Source of the DNA: an uncultured Victivallales bacterium
GTDB taxonomy: Bacteria; Verrucomicrobiota; Lentisphaeria; Victivallales; UBA1829
DNA: 26,822 nucleotides
Assembly: GCA_934644965.1 (NCBI GenBank)
Contig: CAKUDG010000033.1
Location: 1-26,822, forward strand
Reading direction: 5' to 3'
Part shown: positions 1 through 8,185 of the stretch, one piece after another
Numbering within the stretch: the first letter of the stretch is position 1
How the letters are laid out: each line of letters opens with the position of its first letter
Notes under the pieces: model-generated
Seen by the model: the letters and a program-made list of their open reading frames with translations, nothing else
What the model was told of the DNA's origin: nothing
Databases searched by the model: none
Made by a program: the position numbers and the translations under genes

Positions 1-310
1 GCCAGCGTTTCGCCGCTGGACCCCGACAAGGTCACAGACCTTGACCGCGAGAAAAATGCTCATCGCATTTTTCCGTATTTTGTTGCTTCGCAAATCTTTA
101 TTTTGCCTCCGGCGGCCAGCGTTTCGCCGCTGGACCCCGACAAGGTCACAGACCTTGACCGCGAGAAAAATGCTCATCGCATTTTTCCGTATTTTGTTGC
201 TTCGCAAATCTTTATTTTGCCTCCGGCGGCCAGCGTTTCGCCGCTGGACCCCGACAAGGTCACAGACCTTGACCGCGAGAAAAATGCTCATCGCATTTTT
301 CCGTAATTTG
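1..310 (+). repeat. Tandem 114-bp multi-hairpin repeat (left end)
   Basis: Units begin at 1, 115 and 229, an exact period of 114 bp. The third unit decays after about 305-320. Units 1 and 2 look identical. Each unit holds four small inverted repeats. In unit 1 these are CCAGCG/CGCTGG (2-7 with 14-19), AAGGTC/GACCTT (28-33 with 37-42), AAAAATGC/GCATTTTT (52-59 with 65-72) and TTGC/GCAA (83-86 with 90-93). Because 114 is divisible by 3, an ORF stays open across the array (41-514), but its 38-residue repeat looks like a by-product. A diverged copy of the family lies at the right end of the window in the same orientation. The function is unknown, and the array starts at the first base, so its true extent is not visible. 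Confidence 0.95.
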
Positions 311-347
311 CTGCTGTTTCAAAATCTTACTGTTTTTGACGGAGATT

Positions 348-368
348 ATGACGGATTGATTCCGTCAT
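348..368. promoter_or_regulatory. Inverted repeat upstream of uvrA (candidate operator)
   Basis: ATGACGGA (348-355) and TCCGTCAT (361-368) form a perfect 8-bp inverted repeat with a 5-base centre. GTCATTT occurs three times here, at 364, 375 and 394, and the last copy abuts the proposed uvrA -35 box. No T tract follows, so an operator fits better than a terminator. The protein that would bind is unknown. A LexA-type repressor is only a guess, based on uvrA being damage-inducible in many bacteria. Confidence 0.35.
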
Positions 369-398
369 TTCGCCGTCATTTGGATTCAAGCACGTCAT

Positions 399-426
399 TT
401 GCATCCTCCGGAAAAGATGATACATT
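399..426 (+). promoter_or_regulatory. Candidate sigma70-type promoter of uvrA
   Basis: TTGCAT (399-404) and TACATT (421-426) are separated by 16 bases, about 50 bases before the proposed uvrA start at 477. The match is moderate. If correct, the ATG at 399 lies upstream of the transcript and cannot be the uvrA start. Confidence 0.35.
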
Positions 427-476
427 ATCAGCCCCTCCAAGCCGCCAACCCGATAGAGGAGAAAGGATCTGCTGTC

Positions 477-3400
477 ATGGGCGATATTGTCATCAAAGGC
501 GCAGAAGAACATAATCTGAAAAAGATTGATGTCACCATACCTCGGAACAGTCTTACCGTCATTACCGGGTTGAGCGGATCCGGGAAATCCTCCCTCGCAT
601 TCGATACCTTATATGCGGAAGGCCAAAGAAGATATGTGGAAAGCCTTTCCGCTTACGCACGGCAATTCCTCGACCGGATGCAGAAACCAAAAGTCGCCCA
701 CATCGAAGGACTCTCCCCCGCCATCGCCATCGAACAACGCTCCGCCGGATCCAATCCCCGTTCGACCGTGGCCACCGTCACGGAAATTTATGATTATCTG
801 CGTCTTCTGTACGCCCATGTCGGCATTCCGCACTGCCCCGGCTGCGGGAAACTGCTGAAAGCCCAGTCCGCTCAGGCCATCTGCGACAAACTCATGGAAC
901 TGCCCCCGGGCCCCGCCATGATGATCCTCGCACCCTATGTGCAGGGGAAAAAGGGAGAACACAGAGATGTGATTGCAAAAATCAGAAAAGACGGTTTCGT
1001 CCGCGCACGTATCGACGGTCAGATCGTCGAACTGAGCGATGACCTCAAACTCCCAGCCAAAACCAAACGACACGACATCGAAGCCGTCGTGGACCGCCTT
1101 ATCTGCGGAAAACTCGAACGCTCCCGCCTGAACGACTCCGTCGAAACCGCTTTACGCCTCGGCGGCGGGAATCTCGTTCTCCTTGTCGAAGATCTCAGTG
1201 CCGGAACCGCAGGCGGCGCCGCAGCGGCGGGAGGAGCCGGCAGCGGAGCACGCGCCAGAGCAGGGGGACGCGTATGGAAGGAGGAACGCCTCAGCGAACA
1301 TCTTTCCTGCGATCAGTGTTCCATCAGTTTTTCCAAACCCGAACCGCGGAATTTCTCCTTCAACAGTCCCTACGGAGCCTGCCCCGAATGCAACGGCATC
1401 GGCTCCATGCTTGTCATGGATCCCGATCTCGTCATTCCGGACAAGACCCTTTCCATTCGCGGAGGCGCCATCCCGGCCTGGCGCAGAGGACCGCGCAGGC
1501 TCATTTTGTATTACAATCATCTCCTGAAGGGAATCGCACAGCATTTCGATGCGCCGGATATGCTGGAAACGCCGTTCTGCAAACTCCCCGAAAAAATCCG
1601 TCATGTCCTCCTCTATGGAAGCGGAGATGAAGAAATCGACTTCAGTTTCTGGATGCGCGGAAAACGTCATGAAATGCGCAAACCCTTTGAAGGAATTCTT
1701 GCCAACCTCCAGCGGAGACAGGCGGAATCGGAAAGCGACGCAGTGAGAGACCGTCTCCGGGAATACACGGTCCGGAGGGAATGCCCCGCCTGCCACGGAG
1801 CCCGTCTGAAACCTGAAAGTCTGGCGGTCACGGTGGGAGGAAGATCGATCCGGGAATTCAACGCCATGTCCGTGGAGAAGGCGCTGGAATTCATTTCCAG
1901 TCTTGAACTCAACGAAGAACAGAAGGCCATCGGGGAAGAGGTCATCCGCGAAATCCGAAACAGACTGCGCTTCCTCCTGGATGTGGGACTGCCTTATCTC
2001 TGTCTCGACCGGGAAAGCGGAACGCTCTCCGGAGGAGAAGCCCAGCGGATCCGACTGGCAACCCAGCTCGGATGCGGACTCGTCGGAGTGCTCTACATCC
2101 TCGACGAACCCAGCATCGGACTGCATCAGAGGGACAACGACAAACTCCTTGCCACATTGAAACGCCTGCGCGACATCGGCAACACCGTCGTCGTCGTGGA
2201 GCACGACATGGACACCATCCAGGCCGCAGACTATGTCCTCGACCTCGGCCCCCGCGCCGGAGTTCACGGCGGCGAACTCGTCGCCTGGGGTCCGCCAGCG
2301 GAACTCTCCCGTTTTGAAGAAACCTCCTGCACAGCACGCTATCTGCTGGGAAAAGAATCCATTCCCGTTCCGGAAACACGTCTGCCGGGGAACGGGAAAT
2401 TCCTCGAAATCATCGGAGCGGAACACAACAATCTGAAGAATATCGACGTCCGGATCCCGCTGGGGACCTTCACCTGTGTGACCGGCGTCTCCGGCTCCGG
2501 AAAAAGCTCCCTCGTCAACGGCATTCTCCGCGCAGCGCTCCAGCGCCATTTCCGCCTGGCGGATGCCGCCGAACCCGGAAAACACCGCGCCATTCTCGGA
2601 CTCAAACATCTCGGAAAGGCCATCGTCATTGATCAGAGCCCCATCGGACGGACTCCACGATCCAATCCGGCCACATACACGGAACTCTTCGGCACCATCA
2701 GAACGCTCTTCGCCTCCCTCCCCGAATCCAAAATGCGCGGGTTCGGACCCGGACGCTTCAGCTTCAACGTCAAGGGCGGACGCTGCGAGGAATGTCAGGG
2801 AGACGGCATCAAAAAAATAGAAATGCAGTTCCTCCCGGACGTTTACGTCACCTGCACAGCCTGCCGCGGCAAACGTTTCAACAAGGAAACACTCAGCGTC
2901 TTCTACAAGAAAAAAAACATCGCCGAAGTACTGGAAATGACGGTGGATGAAGCCTGTGATTTCTTCTCGGCCGTCCCCTCCGTCCACCGGAAACTCAAGA
3001 CTCTCTCCGAAGTCGGGCTGGGCTATCTCCAGCTGGGACAGCCCGCCACAACCCTTTCCGGCGGAGAAGCTCAAAGAGTCAAACTCGCTTCCGAACTCGC
3101 CAGAGTCCCCAGGGGACACACCCTCTACATCCTCGATGAACCCACCACAGGACTCCATATCGACGATATCAAACAGCTCCTCAACGTCCTCATGAAACTT
3201 CGCGACAGAGGCAACACCATCCTCGTCATCGAACACAATCTGGACGTCATCAAAATGGCGGATCACATCCTCGATCTCGGCCCGGAAGGCGGCGACCAGG
3301 GCGGACGACTCATCGCTTCCGGCACCCCTGAAAAAGTCGCACAGATAAAAGAATCTCATACCGGACGTTATCTCCGGCCCCTCCTCCACCCCCGTCTTCC

Positions 3401-3701
3401 CCGTGAGGATTCTCCCTTCCCGGCGGAATCACCGGCAGAATCTGCGGAACCGCAGATCCCCTTCCCAGAGACCGACGATGCCTCAGACGGCGGCGGAATG
3501 CCCCTCGCGACGACAGCAGCATCTGAAGCGCCTTCTTCCTTCCCCTCCCCCTCCCCGGCGGAAACCGAAAAAGACTCTGTCCCAAAAAAACAGCGCAATG
3601 CAGGAAGAAAGGAAAAGATGCCGCCGGGATCCAAACCCGAACAAACTAAAAAGGCCACGGAAACAGGCAGGAGCAAAAAGAAAACTCGTCGTTCCCCCTG
3701 A
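477..3701 (+). CDS. uvrA: Excinuclease ABC subunit A (UvrA)
   Basis: UvrA is the damage-recognising ATPase of nucleotide excision repair. It loads UvrB at lesions in the cytoplasm. The 1074-residue product has both ABC modules. The first has Walker A GLSGSGKSS (31-39), signature LSGGEAQ (517) and Walker B DEP (543). The second has Walker A GVSGSGKSS (670-678), signature (860) and DEP (887). Zinc cysteine pairs lie at C120/C123, C278/C281 with C302/C305, and C770/C773 with C793/C796. I chose ATG 477 because a GAGGAGAAAGG ribosome site precedes it and the UvrA fold starts at once; the in-frame ATG at 399 would add 26 unrelated residues. UvrA is usually about 940-960 residues. The excess is an Ala/Gly-rich insert (about 240-262) and a Pro/Ser/Glu-rich tail (about 969-1074) ending in Lys/Arg. 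Family assignment is certain; the start is likely. Confidence 0.97.
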   Translation: MGDIVIKGAEEHNLKKIDVTIPRNSLTVITGLSGSGKSSLAFDTLYAEGQRRYVESLSAYARQFLDRMQKPKVAHIEGLSPAIAIEQRSAGSNPRSTVATVTEIYDYLRLLYAHVGIPHCPGCGKLLKAQSAQAICDKLMELPPGPAMMILAPYVQGKKGEHRDVIAKIRKDGFVRARIDGQIVELSDDLKLPAKTKRHDIEAVVDRLICGKLERSRLNDSVETALRLGGGNLVLLVEDLSAGTAGGAAAAGGAGSGARARAGGRVWKEERLSEHLSCDQCSISFSKPEPRNFSFNSPYGACPECNGIGSMLVMDPDLVIPDKTLSIRGGAIPAWRRGPRRLILYYNHLLKGIAQHFDAPDMLETPFCKLPEKIRHVLLYGSGDEEIDFSFWMRGKRHEMRKPFEGILANLQRRQAESESDAVRDRLREYTVRRECPACHGARLKPESLAVTVGGRSIREFNAMSVEKALEFISSLELNEEQKAIGEEVIREIRNRLRFLLDVGLPYLCLDRESGTLSGGEAQRIRLATQLGCGLVGVLYILDEPSIGLHQRDNDKLLATLKRLRDIGNTVVVVEHDMDTIQAADYVLDLGPRAGVHGGELVAWGPPAELSRFEETSCTARYLLGKESIPVPETRLPGNGKFLEIIGAEHNNLKNIDVRIPLGTFTCVTGVSGSGKSSLVNGILRAALQRHFRLADAAEPGKHRAILGLKHLGKAIVIDQSPIGRTPRSNPATYTELFGTIRTLFASLPESKMRGFGPGRFSFNVKGGRCEECQGDGIKKIEMQFLPDVYVTCTACRGKRFNKETLSVFYKKKNIAEVLEMTVDEACDFFSAVPSVHRKLKTLSEVGLGYLQLGQPATTLSGGEAQRVKLASELARVPRGHTLYILDEPTTGLHIDDIKQLLNVLMKLRDRGNTILVIEHNLDVIKMADHILDLGPEGGDQGGRLIASGTPEKVAQIKESHTGRYLRPLLHPRLPREDSPFPAESPAESAEPQIPFPETDDASDGGGMPLATTAASEAPSSFPSPSPAETEKDSVPKKQRNAGRKEKMPPGSKPEQTKKATETGRSKKKTRRSP

Positions 3702-3735
3702 ATCCGAAGATTCCGCGGATTCTCCTGCTTTTCTC
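3700..3735 (+). terminator. Possible uvrA terminator
   Basis: GAATCCG (3700-3706) pairs with CGGATTC (3716-3722), a 7-bp stem with a 9-base loop overlapping the uvrA stop codon. A pyrimidine-rich stretch containing TTTT follows. The T run is short and not adjacent, so this is a weak candidate. Confidence 0.35.
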
Positions 3736-4059
3736 CCGTTGCTTTCTGTATTTTTCCGCGTCCATCCCGTGTTTCGCCCTTCATTTTTATTTTCATCAGG
3801 GATCCAGGAAAGGAGAGCGACTTGCCGATCCGCTCATGTGATTCGCTTCCGCTTGTTTTTCGGAAGAGAGCTCTCCCCATGCCGTTGCTGTGCGGGGAAA
3901 CACACTCACACTGTCCCGTCTTGCATTCACGCACACCCCCTCGCATACCGTGTCTCTCCGGAACGGAATGATCCCTGAAGAGAAAGAAAATTCCGGAAAA
4001 AGCAAAAACAGCACAAAGCGCAAAGATGGTATTTTTTGGAAGATAAAGGAAATCCGGAC
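3736..4059. other. Intergenic region between uvrA and the rnf operon
   Basis: About 320 bases without a credible gene. Short ORFs on both strands have no recognisable protein, no good ribosome site and low-complexity composition. I see no tRNA, riboswitch or repeat-family copy here. Confidence 0.6.
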
Positions 4060-4088
4060 TTGAAAAAAAGAATCCTGAAATCTATATT
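4060..4088 (+). promoter_or_regulatory. Promoter of the rnf operon
   Basis: TTGAAA (4060-4065) and TATATT (4083-4088) are spaced by exactly 17 bases. This is a good sigma70-type match, and no other strong promoter was seen before rnfA. Transcription would start near 4094-4096, leaving a leader of about 85 bases. Three other good promoter candidates in the window share the TATATT -10 box. Confidence 0.6.
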
Positions 4089-4096
4089 TTTCACAG

Positions 4097-4136
4097 CTGT
4101 TTTGCCCCGGGAAGGGAAGAGATCCCCCCGGGACAG
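4097..4136 (+). promoter_or_regulatory. Leader hairpin of the rnf mRNA
   Basis: Nested pairing: CTGT (4097-4100) with ACAG (4133-4136), CCCGGG (4106-4111) with CCCGGG (4127-4132), and GGGA (4114-4117) with TCCC (4123-4126) around an AGAGA loop. It begins almost exactly at the predicted transcript 5' end. No T tract follows, so it is not a standard terminator. A 5' stabilising hairpin or a protein-binding site are possible roles. Confidence 0.5.
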
Positions 4137-4181
4137 TCCGGAGAGAGATGGATGGATTAACAAAGCGGAGAAAAAGGAAGA

Positions 4182-4805
4182 ATGCCCTCCAATGAATGGC
4201 TGGTAATCACCGTCGGAGCGATTCTGGTGAACAACATTGTGTTGTCCAGGATTCTGGGGATATGCCCGTTTCTGGGAGTATCGAAGAAAATTGAAACGGC
4301 TCTGGGAATGTCCGGGGCAGTGATTTTCGTCATGTGCATCGCATCGTTTGCGACATCGGCGATCTTCAATCTGCTTCTTGCCCGTCCGGTCACACTGCAA
4401 ATCGGCTCACTGAGGATTCAGAATCTGGATATTGCCTTTACGCGGATTCTGCTGTTCATCGTGGTGATTGCGGCCCTGGTGCAGATTGTGGAAATTCTGA
4501 TGAAGAAGTTCAGTCCCTCGCTGTACTCGGCGCTGGGGATTTACCTGCCGCTGATCACCACGAACTGCGCGGTGCTCGGGGCGGCGGAACTGAACGCCTC
4601 GGCAGGACGCCCTATTCTGGAATCCACAATCTACGGGACGGCAACAGGAATCGGATTTGCCCTGGCGCTGATCTTGTTTGCCAGTCTCCGGGAACGGCTG
4701 GAACTTTCCCGGATTCCGCGCCCGATGCAGGGGACGGCAATCGCACTGATCACAGCAGGCATTCTGGCCATGGCGTTCATGGGATTTTCCGGACTGGTCA
4801 AGTAG
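4182..4805 (+). CDS. rnfA: Ion-translocating oxidoreductase complex subunit RnfA
   Basis: RnfA is one of two related, inverted membrane subunits of the Rnf complex, which couples ferredoxin oxidation and NAD+ reduction to Na+ or H+ export. The 207-residue product is almost wholly hydrophobic, with about six membrane helices. The family motif LVNN...LGICPFLGVSK lies near residues 15-36, and PLITTNCAVLG near 122-133. C28 and C129 match the family cysteines that hold a membrane [2Fe-2S] cluster together with RnfE (known for Rnf/Nqr). NqrE is the closest alternative, but the RnfB and RnfC neighbours decide for Rnf. It is the first gene of the operon, 24 bases before rnfB. A GGAG lies 11 bases before the ATG. 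Confidence 0.95.
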   Translation: MPSNEWLVITVGAILVNNIVLSRILGICPFLGVSKKIETALGMSGAVIFVMCIASFATSAIFNLLLARPVTLQIGSLRIQNLDIAFTRILLFIVVIAALVQIVEILMKKFSPSLYSALGIYLPLITTNCAVLGAAELNASAGRPILESTIYGTATGIGFALALILFASLRERLELSRIPRPMQGTAIALITAGILAMAFMGFSGLVK

Positions 4806-4829
4806 CAGCAGAAGAGAGGATGGGAAAAC

Positions 4830-5756
4830 ATGATTGAACTGATCATCGCCGCATCGGTCGCCGTGGGAGTGGTGGGACTGCTTCTGGGAGTGATCATTGC
4901 ATTTACAGCGAAGAAATTTGCGGTGGAAAGCGATCCGCGCATCGAAATTGTACAGGATCTACTTCCCGGAGCGAACTGCGGAGGATGCGGTTACGCAGGG
5001 TGTGCGGACATGGCTCAGGCCATCGTCCTGAAAGGAGCCGATCCTGCGAAATGCCCGGTTTCCACCGAGGAAGCGCGCCGGAAGATCGCGGAAGCCATGG
5101 GAATCACTCTGGGAGATACGGAAAAGAAAGTGGCAGTCGTCTTCTGCGGAGGATCCCTCTCGCGGGCGAAACGCAATTCCAGATACAACGGGATTACGGA
5201 CTGCCGTTCGGCCAGCATCGTCGGAGGAGGAGACAAGGCCTGTCGTTTCGGTTGTCTGGGCTACGGTTCATGTGCCAGAGCGTGTCCATTCGGCGCCATA
5301 GAAATGCGTGACGGACTCGCGGTGGTGCATCCGGAAATCTGTGTGGGCTGCGGGAAATGCACGGAAGTCTGCCCGCGGAAACTGATCCGTCTGGTGTCCG
5401 CTGCGGCGAAAGTGCATGTGTACTGCAACTCACTGGACAAAGCTCCGCAGAAAAGGAAGAACTGTTCCGTGCCCTGTCTGGTCTGCAAGAAGTGCATCCG
5501 GACGGATGAGATGCACATGCTGATTCAGAATCAGCTGGTGCGTGTGAATTATTCCAATCCGCCGGATGTGTCCATTGTGGAAAAGGCCGGATGTCCGACA
5601 GGATGCCTCCAGACGGAGGAATCCCACCGTCACCTTGTCCCTCGCGCAGCCGAAGACAAGACAACGAAAAGCGCAGCAGCCAAACAAGCGCCGCCACAGC
5701 CGCCACAGCCGCCACAGCAGCAGCCGCAGGGAGAAAAAAAGGAGTCCGCAGCATGA
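4830..5756 (+). CDS. rnfB: Rnf complex iron-sulfur subunit RnfB
   Basis: RnfB accepts electrons from ferredoxin at the cytoplasmic face of the Rnf complex. The 308-residue product starts with one membrane helix (about 4-26). A four-cysteine [4Fe-4S] domain follows, with C50 and C53 in CGGCG, AGC (C58) and CP (about 75). Two ferredoxin-type motifs come next (CLGYGSCARACP, CVGCGKCTEVCP), then more cysteines (CSVPCLVCKKC and CPTGC). The multi-cluster form resembles RnfB of anaerobes. The last 30 or so residues are a Pro/Gln-rich tail (PPQPPQPPQQQPQ) with no obvious role. AGAGGATGGG precedes the start. The stop overlaps the rnfC start (ATGA at 5753), which suggests translational coupling. Confidence 0.96.
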   Translation: MIELIIAASVAVGVVGLLLGVIIAFTAKKFAVESDPRIEIVQDLLPGANCGGCGYAGCADMAQAIVLKGADPAKCPVSTEEARRKIAEAMGITLGDTEKKVAVVFCGGSLSRAKRNSRYNGITDCRSASIVGGGDKACRFGCLGYGSCARACPFGAIEMRDGLAVVHPEICVGCGKCTEVCPRKLIRLVSAAAKVHVYCNSLDKAPQKRKNCSVPCLVCKKCIRTDEMHMLIQNQLVRVNYSNPPDVSIVEKAGCPTGCLQTEESHRHLVPRAAEDKTTKSAAAKQAPPQPPQPPQQQPQGEKKESAA

Positions 5757-7084
5757 GCCACAGCAGTCATCCATTGCATTTCAGGGGCGGAGTCCATCCG
5801 CTGGAGGGGAAGGACCTTTCCAGCAAAGACCCCATTCGCGAAGCACCGCTTCTGCCGAAATATACCGTGGCCCTCCAGCAGAACATCGGAGCACCGCCGA
5901 AATTCATTGTGAACAAAGGCGACATTGTGAAAAAAGGCCAGCTCATCGCCGAGGCGGGAGGTTTTGTTTCTGTGCCGCTGCATTCCCCGACAAGCGGGAC
6001 GGTGGGAGCCGTACTGGAAATTCCCGGGGCATCCGGTCCCACAGTCCAGGCCCTCGAAATCATCCCGGACGGGAAGGACGAGTGGTGCGATCCGATGGAG
6101 CCGATGCCGGACTGGAAAAATACCGAACGGGAAAAACTCAAAGCCCGGATACAGGAAGCAGGGATCGTCGGGATGGGCGGAGCGGCGTTTCCCACTCATG
6201 TGAAGCTTTCCCCTCCGCCGGAAAAAAATATCGACACGCTCCTGGTGAACGGAGCGGAATGCGAACCGTATCTGACCGCGGATCATCGCCTGATGCTGGA
6301 GCAGACAGAGGCCGTTCTCGAAGGAGTTGCGATTGCGGCAAAAATTCTGAGAGTCTCCCGCGTTTTTGTGGGGATTGAAAAAAACAAGCCCGACGCGATT
6401 GAAAAGATGAGCGAACACGCGGCCAAATGGGGAGTGAAGATCGTCCCTCTCCGAGTCCGTTATCCCCAGGGAGCGGAAAAGCAGCTGATCTATGCGATCA
6501 CGGGGCGCGAAGTGGTGGCGGGAGGACTGCCGATGGACGTGGGATGCGTGGTCCAGAACATCGGGACCTGCGCAGCGATCCGGGAAGCAGTGGTGAACGG
6601 AAGGCCGCTGATCGACCGTGTGGTGACGGTCACCGGAGTTCCGGTGAAAAAGCCCGGGAACTGGCGTTTCCGGATCGGCACACCGCTTTCCAGCGCCCTG
6701 GAACTGGCGGGGGGAGTAACGGAAAATCCGGCCAAAGTGATACTGGGAGGGCCGATGATGGGATTTGCGCAGTCCTCCCTGGATGTGACGATCTGCAAAA
6801 ACAGTTCCGGAATTCTTCTGCTGCGCGCCTGCGACACGAGCGCCTACCGTTCGGATCCTTGCATCCGCTGCGGACGTTGCGTGGATGCCTGTCCGATGAA
6901 GCTGATGCCCGGTCCGGTCAGCGTGATGGTGGAAAGCGAGAAATTTGATCAGGCGGAACACTGGTTCGTCATGGACTGCATGGAATGCGGGATCTGCACG
7001 TATGTGTGTCCCTCAAAACGCCCGCTGGTGCAGCACTTCCGCCGGGCGAAAGCGGAAATCAACGCCATCCGGCGGAAAAAATAA
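5753..7084 (+). CDS. rnfC: Rnf complex NADH-binding iron-sulfur subunit RnfC
   Basis: RnfC is the peripheral subunit carrying the NAD(H)/FMN site and two [4Fe-4S] clusters. The 443-residue product opens with the family start F-R-G-G-V-H-P (residues 9-15). It has the flavin/NADH-site stretch GMGGAAFPTHVKL and NGAECEPY, and two C-terminal cluster motifs, C370-x2-C373-x2-C376-x3-C380 and C409-x2-C412-x2-C415-x3-C419. I chose ATG 5753 over an upstream in-frame extension (open from 5591) because the family N-terminus begins here, GGAG lies 8 bases upstream, and the ATGA overlap with rnfB is typical of the operon. It lacks the long Ala-rich C-terminal extension seen in enterobacterial RsxC. Confidence 0.96.
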   Translation: MSHSSHPLHFRGGVHPLEGKDLSSKDPIREAPLLPKYTVALQQNIGAPPKFIVNKGDIVKKGQLIAEAGGFVSVPLHSPTSGTVGAVLEIPGASGPTVQALEIIPDGKDEWCDPMEPMPDWKNTEREKLKARIQEAGIVGMGGAAFPTHVKLSPPPEKNIDTLLVNGAECEPYLTADHRLMLEQTEAVLEGVAIAAKILRVSRVFVGIEKNKPDAIEKMSEHAAKWGVKIVPLRVRYPQGAEKQLIYAITGREVVAGGLPMDVGCVVQNIGTCAAIREAVVNGRPLIDRVVTVTGVPVKKPGNWRFRIGTPLSSALELAGGVTENPAKVILGGPMMGFAQSSLDVTICKNSSGILLLRACDTSAYRSDPCIRCGRCVDACPMKLMPGPVSVMVESEKFDQAEHWFVMDCMECGICTYVCPSKRPLVQHFRRAKAEINAIRRKK

Positions 7085-7102
7085 GAGAAGTTGGGAGTCA
7101 AG

Positions 7103-8185
7103 ATGAGCGAAAATACCAAATCCGACCCGGTGGAAAAGGAAGCAGTCGTACTTCCGGAGGCGGGGACGCTGGTTCTGAGTTCCTCTCCGCATGTGCAGGA
7201 CGGGGAAACGGTTCAGAAAGTCATGCTGAAAGTGATTTTGTGCCTGTTGCCGGCGATGGCGGCGGCGGTCTGTTATTTTGGTCTGGATGCACTGCGGGTG
7301 ATTCTGCTCTGCGCGTTGTTCTGCGTGGGCTTTGAAATGCTCTGGTGTTTCCTCTGCCGGACAAGGCAGACATGGAAAGACTGCAGCGCCCTGGTCACCG
7401 GAGTGATTCTTGCCATGAACCTGAGTTCAGGAGTGCCGTGGTGGATCTGTCTGATCGGCGCATTCATCGCGATTGTCATTGCGAAGGAAGTGTTCGGGGG
7501 GCTGGGTCAGAATCCATTCAATCCGGCGGCGGTGGCGCGCGTGGCGCTGCTGGTCGGGTTCACGGATGCGATGACGACATGGCCTGTCACGCGTTCGGCC
7601 CTTGCCGCGGCACCGGATGTGCTGACAGGAGCGACACCGCTCGGACTGGCATCCGCCGCACGCGGGAGCGTTGAAAAGATAGCGGAACTGGACCAGTCCG
7701 GCTACGTATTGAACTGCTTTCTCGGAGACATCGGAGGATCCCTCGGAGAGACATCGACTCTTGCACTGCTCATCGGAGGAGTGCTTCTGATCTGCTTCCG
7801 TCTCATCAAATGGCAGATTCCGGTGGCCATGCTTGTGACAATCGCGGTTTTCACGTGGATCGTAAACAAGACGGATCCATCACTGACACCCGGGCCATGG
7901 TTCCACCTCTGCACGGGAGGAGTAATGATCGGGGCGTTCTTCATGGCGACAGACATGGTCACATCGCCCATGACTCACCGCGGAGCACTTCTTTTCGGAG
8001 CGGGGATCGGCATTCTGGTCTGTGTAATCCGGATCTGGGGAGCGTATCCGGAAGGGGTCAGCTTCGCGATCGTCATTATGAACGCGCTGGTTCCGCTGAT
8101 TGACAGGATTTGCTACAAGCGCCCGTTCGGCTGGAATCCGGCCGGAGGCTCGGCGCTTCAAATGCGCAGAGGAGAAATCAAATGA
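7103..8185 (+). CDS. rnfD: Rnf complex membrane flavoprotein subunit RnfD
   Basis: RnfD is the large membrane subunit with covalently bound FMN, thought to form part of the ion path. The 360-residue product has about ten hydrophobic segments. The flavin attachment motif is T-G-A-T-P-L (175-180), with Thr178 as the expected FMN-bound residue. The motifs KEVFGGLGQNPFNPAAVARV and FFMATDMVTSPMTHRG are characteristic of the RnfD/NqrB family. ATG 7103 has GGGAG five bases upstream. A TTG at 7091 is open in frame but would place the ribosome site inside the gene. The stop overlaps the rnfG start (ATGA at 8182). Confidence 0.96.
   Translation: MSENTKSDPVEKEAVVLPEAGTLVLSSSPHVQDGETVQKVMLKVILCLLPAMAAAVCYFGLDALRVILLCALFCVGFEMLWCFLCRTRQTWKDCSALVTGVILAMNLSSGVPWWICLIGAFIAIVIAKEVFGGLGQNPFNPAAVARVALLVGFTDAMTTWPVTRSALAAAPDVLTGATPLGLASAARGSVEKIAELDQSGYVLNCFLGDIGGSLGETSTLALLIGGVLLICFRLIKWQIPVAMLVTIAVFTWIVNKTDPSLTPGPWFHLCTGGVMIGAFFMATDMVTSPMTHRGALLFGAGIGILVCVIRIWGAYPEGVSFAIVIMNALVPLIDRICYKRPFGWNPAGGSALQMRRGEIK

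Noticed and set aside
1..310. CRISPR array
   Set aside because: There are no unique spacers. The whole 114-bp unit is repeated without variable parts, and no cas genes are nearby.
41..514. 157-codon frame with a 38-residue repeat across the left array
   Set aside because: It exists only because the DNA unit is 114 bp. It lacks a ribosome site and runs into the uvrA upstream region.
1152..3389. 745-codon open frame on the minus strand opposite uvrA
   Set aside because: It is the antisense shadow of uvrA, whose domains are unmistakable. The translation has no recognisable motifs and its composition mirrors uvrA codon bias.
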